The notes beneath the pieces are model-generated. The model did not search any database. It saw only the letters and a list, made by a program, of their open reading frames with translations, and was not told the DNA's origin. From contig CAVODE010000063.1 of the NCBI GenBank assembly GCA_963694535.1, positions 1 through 10,333 on the forward strand: a DNA stretch of 10,333 nucleotides, read 5' to 3'. Position numbers and translations under genes: made by a program. Origin of the DNA: UBA2979 sp963694535. Lineage in GTDB: Bacteria; Chloroflexota; Dehalococcoidia; UBA2979. Below, piece after piece: positions 5,696-10,333 of the stretch (position 1 is its first letter; every line of letters starts with the position of its first letter).

Positions 5696-6370
5696 TTATT
5701 CGCCTCCGGTCTGTTCAGCTGCTAGGACAAGAGGATTATTAGCATTTGTAATTTCACCCTTATTAACCCAGCATTTAACACCGATAGCGCCGAACGAAGT
5801 GTTTGCTTCGGCGAATCCATAATCAATATCCGCACGAATAGTATGCAACGGAACCCTCCCTTGCATCTCATGCTCAGCCCTAGACATTTCTGCACCACCA
5901 AGGCGTCCAGAAATTTTGACTTTACATCCAAGCGCTCCTCTAGACATCGTTCTCTGAACAGACTGTTTCATCGCACGCCTGAAGGCCACTCGCCGCTCGA
6001 GAGACATTGCAACAGACTTTGCTACGAGATATGCATCCAGTTCAGGAACTCGAATTTCCTCTACATTTACGTTTACTCTCGTACCAACCTGAAGCTGCAG
6101 AGCATTTCTAAGTTGTTCAATATTCGCTCCTTGGCGCCCGATGACAATACCGGGTTTTGACGTGTAAATAGTTACAGCAGTGGATGCCGCCTGCCGCTCT
6201 ATATGCAGCTTCGACACTCCGGCCTCACTCAATTCTTTGTTCAAGAACTTACGAAGTTTCTGATCCTGAATTGTAAATTCTGCATAGGTGGTATGAGGTG
6301 CATACCAACGGGACTGCCAATCTTTTGTGACCCCTACCCTAAATCCGTATGGATGTACTTTTCTTCCCAT
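5696..6370 (-). CDS. rpsC: 30S ribosomal protein S3
   Basis: S3 (uS3) lies at the mRNA entry tunnel of the 30S head and, with S4 and S5, has mRNA helicase activity. From the ATG at 6368-6370 the protein is 224 residues and starts MGRKVHPYGFRVGV, the family's standard N-terminus. The type-II KH domain is seen at about 38-110, with its GRQG loop (78-81) inside KPGIVIGRQGANIE. The C-terminal domain shows KVKISGRLGGAEMSRAEHEM and TIRADIDYGFAEANTSFGAI. GAGGG at 6380-6384 is 9 nt upstream of this ATG. A TTG three codons earlier (6377-6379), overlapping the rplV stop, is less well placed. There are 5 nt between rplV and rpsC. Confidence 0.97.
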   Translation of the reverse strand: MGRKVHPYGFRVGVTKDWQSRWYAPHTTYAEFTIQDQKLRKFLNKELSEAGVSKLHIERQAASTAVTIYTSKPGIVIGRQGANIEQLRNALQLQVGTRVNVNVEEIRVPELDAYLVAKSVAMSLERRVAFRRAMKQSVQRTMSRGALGCKVKISGRLGGAEMSRAEHEMQGRVPLHTIRADIDYGFAEANTSFGAIGVKCWVNKGEITNANNPLVLAAEQTGGE

Positions 6371-6375
6371 ACTAA

Positions 6376-6705
6376 TCAACCCTCAACAATCATCTGAATA
6401 TGCGCAGTTCTTTTATTCTGTGGTGCCGATCGACCACGCGATCGGGCACGCCACCTTTTCATAGTGACTCCCTCATCCGCAGTTGCACTAAAAACAATCA
6501 AAGCATCTGGATTTAAATCAAAATTATTCTCAGCATTCGCCTGTGCAGACCGTAATACCTGAGCAGCAAGCAAGGCCCCTTTCTGCGGCATGAAATCTAG
6601 AGCTCGTAAAGCTTCCGCAACTCGCATTCCCTGCACGGCTCGCAAAACGGGACGCACTTTTCGAGCTGATATTCTCTGGTCCTTTGCTATAGCTTTCACT
6701 TGCAT
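6376..6705 (-). CDS. rplV: 50S ribosomal protein L22
   Basis: L22 (uL22) contacts all 23S rRNA domains, and its long beta-hairpin lines the peptide exit tunnel at the constriction, where macrolides and arrest peptides act. The 109-residue product shows KAIAKDQRISARKVRPVLRA, then GMRVAEALRALDFMPQKGA, ANAENN near residue 60, and the hairpin from about 82 to 100 (MKRWRARSRGRSAPQNKRT) closed by HIQMIVEG. The hairpin has the same length as in E. coli, but its tip reads SAPQN where GRAD-RI(L) would be usual. The ATG is at 6703-6705. The gene follows rpsS after a 42-nt AT-rich gap. Confidence 0.96.
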   Translation of the reverse strand: MQVKAIAKDQRISARKVRPVLRAVQGMRVAEALRALDFMPQKGALLAAQVLRSAQANAENNFDLNPDALIVFSATADEGVTMKRWRARSRGRSAPQNKRTAHIQMIVEG

Positions 6706-6729
6706 ATCGATTATCCTAAAAATCTCTCA

Positions 6730-6744
6730 GTTATTATAAATAAC
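6730..6744 (-). repeat. AT-rich inverted repeat between rpsS and rplV
   Basis: GTTATT and AATAAC, separated by 3 nt, form a 6-bp AT-rich dyad in the 42-nt gap after the rpsS stop (6748). The hairpin would be weak and is not followed by a T-run on the coding strand, though a TTTTT occurs 12 nt on, at 6718-6722. It is probably not a terminator, since rplV and the rest of the operon follow directly. It is recorded as the only structure in this gap. Confidence 0.25.
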
Positions 6745-6747
6745 AAA

Positions 6748-7032
6748 TTATCCTCGTTGAGTTGTTCTTTCGCTCTTACCTCTATGACCTCGAAAGGTTC
6801 TCGTGTAAGCAAATTCGCCCAGTTTATGACCAACCATGTTCTCGGAACACAGAACAGGTATGTGTCTACGGCCATCATGCACCGCTATCGTCATTCCCAC
6901 CATTTCAGGCAATATAGTCGATGCTCTAGACCAAGTGCGAATAATTACTCGCTCTTGACTGTTCTGAGCAGCCTTTACTTTCTTCCATAGTTTGGGGTGG
7001 ACAAACGGCCCTTTTTTTCTTGAACGAGACAT
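6748..7032 (-). CDS. rpsS: 30S ribosomal protein S19
   Basis: S19 (uS19) sits in the 30S head, pairs with S13 and forms bridges to the 50S near the A-site finger. The 94-residue product has the usual length (about 92-95), beginning MSRSRKKGPFVHPKLWKKV. It continues IIRTWSRASTILPEMVGMTI, AVHDGRRHIPVLCSENMVGHKLGEFAYTRTFRGHRG (cited in part as HDGRRH, MVGHKLGEFA and TRTFRGH), and ends KSERTTQRG. All signature residues are intact. The ATG at 7030-7032 lies 19 nt after rplB with an AAAGG site upstream. Order rplB-rpsS-rplV is canonical. Confidence 0.97.
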   Translation of the reverse strand: MSRSRKKGPFVHPKLWKKVKAAQNSQERVIIRTWSRASTILPEMVGMTIAVHDGRRHIPVLCSENMVGHKLGEFAYTRTFRGHRGKSERTTQRG

Positions 7033-7051
7033 CTTCCAACCTTTCTAATAT

Positions 7052-7885
7052 TTAACGTCTACCAGCGCCGCGACGCTGAACGATATATTTATCTGTACGC
7101 TTATTTCTTCTGGTCCGAAATCCAAGTGCTGGCTTTCCCCAAGGTGTCTTAGGACCGGGCATACCGATCGGCGACTTTCCTTCTCCACCACCATGTGGAT
7201 GATCATTTGGATTCATAACTGAACCTCTTACCTTGGGTCTCCGTCCGCGATGGCGAGATCTTCCAGCTTTTCCTAATTTAATTTGTTGATGTTCAATATT
7301 GCCAACAGCCCCTATCGTGGCCATACACGCTTCAAGAACCTGTCTTCTCTCCCCAGATGGCATTCGCAATAAGGCATAACCACTATCTTTGGCCATCAGT
7401 TGGATAGATGCACCCGCCGACCGACCTAACTGTGCCCCACGCCCAGGAATTAGTTCAATATTATGAATTACCGTACCAGTTGGAATTTCTGATAACGGAA
7501 GTGCATTACCTGGATTTATTGGGACCTCTGTCCCAGACACTATGTTGTCATCTACATGCAATCCGTCTGGAGCCACAATATATCGCTTCTCGCCGTCGGC
7601 ATAAAAAATTAGTGCGATCCGCGAGGATCTATTCGGATCATACTCAATCGATGCTACTCGTCCAGGAATATTGAACTTATCTCTCTTGAAATCAATGATT
7701 CGAAGCAAGCGCTTATGCCCACCCCCACGACGCCTCACAGAAATTTTTCCGTGGCTTCGACCAGAAATACGGTTCTTCGAGACGGTCAATGACTTCTCTG
7801 GTCGTTTCTTTGTAAGCTCTTCGAATGTAAATCCTGAAGCATTACGACGACCCGGTGACGTAGGTCTAAAATTACGAATTGGCAT
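7052..7885 (-). CDS. rplB: 50S ribosomal protein L2
   Basis: L2 (uL2) is required for subunit association and lies close to the peptidyl transferase centre. The 277 residues match the usual length (274-279). They start MPIRNFRPTSPGRRNASGF, a family hallmark, followed by the basic GRSHGKISVRRRGGGHKR, the OB-like domain (about 60-125), and the SH3-like domain (about 130-200, with PTGTVIHNIELIPGRGAQL). The C-terminal loop holds MNPNDHPHGGGEGKSPIG, where His229 in DHPHGGGEG is the residue tied to peptidyl transferase activity. The tail is arginine-rich. The start ATG at 7883-7885 is 11 nt after rplW, with a G-rich site (GGGGG) upstream. Confidence 0.98.
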   Translation of the reverse strand: MPIRNFRPTSPGRRNASGFTFEELTKKRPEKSLTVSKNRISGRSHGKISVRRRGGGHKRLLRIIDFKRDKFNIPGRVASIEYDPNRSSRIALIFYADGEKRYIVAPDGLHVDDNIVSGTEVPINPGNALPLSEIPTGTVIHNIELIPGRGAQLGRSAGASIQLMAKDSGYALLRMPSGERRQVLEACMATIGAVGNIEHQQIKLGKAGRSRHRGRRPKVRGSVMNPNDHPHGGGEGKSPIGMPGPKTPWGKPALGFRTRRNKRTDKYIVQRRGAGRR

Positions 7886-7896
7886 TATCAGACCCC

Positions 7897-8199
7897 CTAA
7901 ACCCCTTCAAACAATTCAATACTGTCGCCGCTTGCTAAAGTAACTATCGCCTTTTTCTTAAAGGGTAAGTTCCCAACTCTACGGCCGGATGCACCTCGAG
8001 GTCTACGCCCTCTAACTCTGAGGGTATTAACTGATTTAACAGTTACCTCGAACGCGAGTTCAACTGCTCGCTTAATCTCAGGTTTCGTTGCTCGTTCATG
8101 CACTTGAAATACATATTTACCTTGCAAAGCAAGTGCTGTACTTTTTTCAGTAATGATTGGCTCTCGCAAAATCTCGTAAGGATGAATTGATTTAACCAT
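7897..8199 (-). CDS. rplW: 50S ribosomal protein L23
   Basis: L23 (uL23) forms part of the tunnel exit and is the main docking point for trigger factor and SRP. The 100-residue product has the usual length. The opening YEILREPIITEKSTAL carries the family's P-(I/V)-(I/V)-TEK motif, followed by GKYVFQVHERATKPEIKRAV and VKSVNTLRVRGRRPR. The basic loop (GRRPRGASGRRVG) extends to rRNA, and KKAIVTLASGDSIELFEGV closes the protein. The ATG overlaps the rplD stop (TAATG at 8197-8201), so it is probably translated by ribosomes finishing L4. Confidence 0.97.
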   Translation of the reverse strand: MVKSIHPYEILREPIITEKSTALALQGKYVFQVHERATKPEIKRAVELAFEVTVKSVNTLRVRGRRPRGASGRRVGNLPFKKKAIVTLASGDSIELFEGV

Positions 8200-8882
8200 T
8201 ATTCCTCACCTGTTTCATTCACTTCAACATCTAGTGGCTCACTACTGCCTTTATTAGTCTTGCCCCATAAAGCTTCACATCTTCTTATGGCATCAACTGT
8301 CAGAATTAAATTCTGTCGCTTGCGCATCTCCACAACCGACAAAGTATCTGCATGCGTCAAATCAACACCAACAATGTTTCGAGCGGATCGAAGAGCTATT
8401 GAATCTGGATTTCCAGTAACTATTAACACTGACCTATCAACACCTAAATTTGCTAGCATCCCCGCAATGTGACTCGTTGACGGGTCACCTGTTAGTCCCA
8501 GCTCTGAAACTACTAATAATTTATTTTCGTGTACTCGTCTTGATAAGACTGACCTAATGGCTAATCTGCGAATTCCCTTCGGAACCTTCTGTGAGTAATC
8601 GCGAGGCTTAGGGCCAAACGCCACACCACCGCCTCGACGAGTCGGAGAGCGACTTGCTCCTGCTCGCGCCATGCCTCGCCCTTTCTGAGCATATATCTTG
8701 CGTGTAGAACCCCGGACTTCACCACGAGTTTTACTGGAGTGAGTGCCCCTTCTTCTAGCGGCTAGTTGAGCTGTCAGTACTTGATGCTCGGCCGCGTCAT
8801 GAAGTGCGATCCCAAAAACGCTTTCATCTACTTCAATTTCTTCAATATTCTTTCCATTAACATCGACGACAGATAAATTCAT
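8199..8882 (-). CDS. rplD: 50S ribosomal protein L4
   Basis: L4 (uL4) lines the exit tunnel with its extended loop and, in E. coli, represses its own S10 operon by acting on the leader RNA and on transcription. The 227-residue product shows the tunnel loop at about 55-103: EVRGSTRKIYAQKGRGMARAG, SRSPTRRGGGVAFGPKPRDY and SQKVPKG (cited in segments), all at conserved positions. The globular domain follows, with IRSVLSRRVHENKLLVV and ILTVDAIRRCEALWG near the end. The last 15 residues (SSEPLDVEVNETGEE) are acidic and extend past the normal end. The start overlaps the rplC stop (TAATG at 8880-8884). Autoregulation by L4 in this organism is unproven. Confidence 0.97.
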   Translation of the reverse strand: MNLSVVDVNGKNIEEIEVDESVFGIALHDAAEHQVLTAQLAARRRGTHSSKTRGEVRGSTRKIYAQKGRGMARAGASRSPTRRGGGVAFGPKPRDYSQKVPKGIRRLAIRSVLSRRVHENKLLVVSELGLTGDPSTSHIAGMLANLGVDRSVLIVTGNPDSIALRSARNIVGVDLTHADTLSVVEMRKRQNLILTVDAIRRCEALWGKTNKGSSEPLDVEVNETGEE

Positions 8883-9721
8883 TAGGATTGCTCCTCTTCA
8901 CCGTCAACGGAGATTTCTTCCTGCACTTCTAAAGCTTCTTTTGCGGAAGATTGTTCATTAACCTCTACGTCGCTCGAGATTGAAACTTCCTCAATTTCAA
9001 TAGCAGTCTCCTCAGAGACACCGGCCACCTCTTCACTAACAGGTGGTTCGATTACAACTTTAACCGGCTCAATTGATCGCTTCCTAGCCTGTCTCACCTC
9101 AACCATAGATCCATTTGGTCCGGGTACATTTCCGGACACAAAGATGAGCCCACGCGCTATATCGACCTCGACAACTAACTGATTCAATACCGTTTTAGAT
9201 CGATTCCCCATGTGCCCCGGCATTTTCTTGCCCTTAAAAACTTTACCTGGACTAGTGCCGGCGCCAATCGATCCTGGGGCTCTCCATCGATCGCTTTGAC
9301 CGTGGGTCTTAGGTCCGCCCGCAAAATTCCACCGTTTAACAACGCCCTGGAATCCTCGACCTTTTGTTCGAGCTGTCACATCGACATACATGCCACTTTG
9401 AAATCTATCAACACTCAAACTCGCACCTACGTCTAATTCGTCAGTCTCACTAGTTCGAAACTCCGTGAGAACAGTCATACTTACCTGTTCCTGACCGGAT
9501 GCCTTCAAGTGGCCACGCTGAGCCCTAGTAGTTCGTTTACGGTCACCGATCGTTCCAATCTGCACAGCAGTGTAACCATCGCGATCAACAGTTCGAACCT
9601 GAGTTACAACATTGTCAGCGAACTCAATAACCGTCGCACCATATGCGCGGCCGGCATCGTCATAACGAGTCAACATTCCTACCTTACGTCCGACCATTCC
9701 TGCTTGCATGTTTACTGACAT
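8882..9721 (-). CDS. rplC: 50S ribosomal protein L3 with a long acidic C-terminal tail
   Basis: L3 (uL3) is an early 23S binder whose loop reaches the peptidyl transferase centre. The core runs to about residue 215: GRKVGMLTRYDDAGRAYGAT near the start, then GRGFQGVVKRWNFAGGPKTHGQSDRWRAPG at about 121-150 (cited in parts), SIGAGTSPGKVFKGKKMPGH and VVEVDIARGLIFVSGNVPGP. The glutamine in GRGFQG and in HGQSD is preserved; the latter is the residue methylated by PrmB in E. coli. After the core, residues 221-279 carry 19 Asp/Glu and only 2 Lys, a probably disordered tail that lengthens L3 from ~210 to 279. The ATG at 9719-9721 is used here; ATGs at 9709 and 9697 are in-frame alternatives, and no site is clearly best. 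Confidence 0.96.
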   Translation of the reverse strand: MSVNMQAGMVGRKVGMLTRYDDAGRAYGATVIEFADNVVTQVRTVDRDGYTAVQIGTIGDRKRTTRAQRGHLKASGQEQVSMTVLTEFRTSETDELDVGASLSVDRFQSGMYVDVTARTKGRGFQGVVKRWNFAGGPKTHGQSDRWRAPGSIGAGTSPGKVFKGKKMPGHMGNRSKTVLNQLVVEVDIARGLIFVSGNVPGPNGSMVEVRQARKRSIEPVKVVIEPPVSEEVAGVSEETAIEIEEVSISSDVEVNEQSSAKEALEVQEEISVDGEEEQS

Positions 9722-9794
9722 ATCTCTCGTGCATCCCCCGCACTATTTTTATTCAAATCATCAAATACTAATTTTTTACTTACGATATTCGTCT
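9722..9794 (-). other. 73-nt gap between rpsJ and rplC
   Basis: This AT-rich stretch follows the rpsJ TAG. In transcript orientation it has an A-rich run, then a G-rich segment (GGGGGATG) before the rplC start region. I see no stable hairpin with a T-run and no convincing promoter. The G-rich segment may serve as a distant ribosome-binding site; the closer GAGAG is only 2 nt from the chosen ATG. Confidence 0.3.
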
Positions 9795-10103
9795 CTACAT
9801 TCGGATATTTACGTGAACTCCTGCACCCAGTTGAAGTTTCGTTAGTTGTTCGACTGTTCGAGGTCCCGCTTCAATAATATCTACGAGTCTTTTGTGCTTT
9901 CTAATCTCCCACTGATCTCTCGAATCCTTATCGATAAAAGGCGATCTATTAACCGTCTTTTTTCGGATTCTTGTTGGGAGAGGCACAGGTCCTGCAACGA
10001 CTGCACCGGTCCTCGCAGCGGTCTCCGCGATTTGACGAGCGGCCGCATCCAAAACACGGTGATCAAACGCAGTCAACCAAATTCGAATTCTATGCTCAGC
10101 CAT
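9795..10103 (-). CDS. rpsJ: 30S ribosomal protein S10
   Basis: S10 (uS10) sits in the 30S head and, as NusE, also binds NusB and NusG to couple transcription with translation. The 102 residues match the family's standard length. The N-terminal strand HRIRIWLTAFDHRVLDAAAR is followed by GAVVAGPVPLPTRIRKKTVN, the loop with FIDKDSRDQWEIRKHKRLVD, and the end LPAGV-like QLGAGVHVNIRM. The usual I-R-L-K-A-(YF)-DH reads IWLTAFDH here. I chose ATG 10101-10103 (MAEHRIRI) because GAGGA at 10109-10113 is 5 nt upstream and the start agrees with the family. An in-frame TTG at 10122-10124 would add seven residues and is unlikely. S10 opens the cluster after tuf. Confidence 0.97.
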   Translation of the reverse strand: MAEHRIRIWLTAFDHRVLDAAARQIAETAARTGAVVAGPVPLPTRIRKKTVNRSPFIDKDSRDQWEIRKHKRLVDIIEAGPRTVEQLTKLQLGAGVHVNIRM

Positions 10104-10206
10104 TCTTTTCCTCGTCGCTACCAACTAATCCTACGTTTGTACATATTCAGCCTATAAAAAGCCGAGGCTTACAAGAGTAGTGCTAGTCGGCTGTATTGCC
10201 TACTAC
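10104..10206 (-). promoter_or_regulatory. Leader between tuf and rpsJ with a hairpin and T-run
   Basis: This 103-nt gap is the largest in the window. In transcript orientation AGCCGA (10187-10192) can pair with TCGGCT (10160-10165) across a 21-nt loop, and a run of five T (10156-10160) follows at once, a weak terminator or attenuator layout. A competing 5-bp stem, AGCCT (10165-10169) with AGGCT (10149-10153), would place the first arm in its loop, so the two are largely exclusive. This is the place where E. coli-type S10 leaders are controlled, but no E. coli-like leader is recognisable. The final part holds the rpsJ Shine-Dalgarno. No clear -35/-10 pair was seen. Confidence 0.4.
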
Positions 10207-10333
10207 CTATTCAATAATTGAAGTTACTGCCCCTGCACCAACTGTTCGACCACCCTCACGAATTGCAAAACGCAATCCTTCTTCAATCGCAATTGGTTGC
10301 CCAAGCTCGATGGTCATCTCTACGTTGTCACCA
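10207..10333 (-). CDS. tuf: Elongation factor Tu, C-terminal end (gene starts outside the window)
   Basis: EF-Tu is the GTPase that brings aminoacyl-tRNA to the ribosomal A site. Only the last 42 codons are visible, from the edge of the window to TAG at 10207-10209. They encode the end of domain 3: GDNVEMTIELGQPIAIEEGL, then RFAIREGGRTVGAGAVTSII and a final Glu. This matches the near-invariant bacterial EF-Tu ending (EEGLRFAIREGGRTVGAG). The GTPase domain and the start lie beyond base 10333. tuf directly ahead of rpsJ is the common bacterial arrangement, with fusA and rpsG/rpsL expected further upstream. Confidence 0.97.
   Translation of the reverse strand, partial: GDNVEMTIELGQPIAIEEGLRFAIREGGRTVGAGAVTSIIE

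Noticed and set aside
5433..5822. Plus-strand open frame of 129 codons across rplP and rpsC
   Set aside because: It overlaps two certain ribosomal protein genes in antisense and shows no recognisable domain or good ribosome-binding site.
6371..6379. TTG start for rpsC overlapping the rplV stop
   Set aside because: The ATG at 6368-6370 gives the family's standard N-terminus and has GAGGG at a good distance.
10104..10124. Upstream TTG start for rpsJ
   Set aside because: The added residues are not part of S10, and the ATG at 10101-10103 has a strong GAGGA site.
1..10333. A novel defence, mobile or biosynthetic system hidden in the window
   Set aside because: Every gene is a housekeeping translation or secretion gene in canonical order. 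No tRNA, CRISPR repeat, transposase, attachment site or unknown gene was found, and no gap is large enough to hold one.

Overview
This window is a single co-directional block of ribosomal protein genes. All of it is read from the minus strand, so transcription runs from high to low coordinates. It is the classic bacterial str/S10/spc junction. In transcription order it holds the 3' end of tuf (EF-Tu), then rpsJ-rplC-rplD-rplW-rplB-rpsS-rplV-rpsC-rplP-rpmC-rpsQ (S10 part), then rplN-rplX-rplE-rpsN-rpsH-rplF-rplR-rpsE-rpmD-rplO and the 5' end of secY (spc part). No gene of the canonical order is missing and nothing is inserted. Both end genes are cut by the window.

The organism is a bacterium of moderately low GC. 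The SecY N-terminus (an FRFVAHIPVPGVD-type TM1 end), the zinc-ribbon L24, the S5 C-terminus (RDPEEVRAKR) and the overall L2/L15 flavour lean towards Chloroflexota, possibly a marine SAR202/Dehalococcoidia-like lineage. That placement comes from remembered family resemblance, not a search, and is tentative. A long, zinc-less S14 does not fit the short zinc S14 I would expect there, so other phyla remain open.

The genes are tightly packed. Five junctions share a TAATG stop/start overlap, and two more use ATGA or GTGA overlaps, which suggests translational coupling. The gaps worth reading are tuf-rpsJ (103 nt, with hairpin elements and a T-run), rpsJ-rplC (73 nt), rpsH-rplF (89 nt), rpsS-rplV (42 nt) and rplO-secY (34 nt, where a perfect 16-bp palindrome covers the secY Shine-Dalgarno). 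No intergenic stretch exceeds 300 bases.

The products assemble the 30S (S3, S5, S8, S10, S14, S17, S19) and 50S (L2-L6, L14-L16, L18, L22-L24, L29, L30) subunits. EF-Tu delivers aminoacyl-tRNA to the ribosome and SecY forms the membrane channel that takes nascent proteins.

I see no undescribed system here. The notable points are lineage-specific details: acidic C-terminal tails on L3 and S17 (a short one on L4), extra N-terminal residues on L15 and S5, the S14/L24 zinc pattern, and possible RNA control elements before rpsJ and secY.
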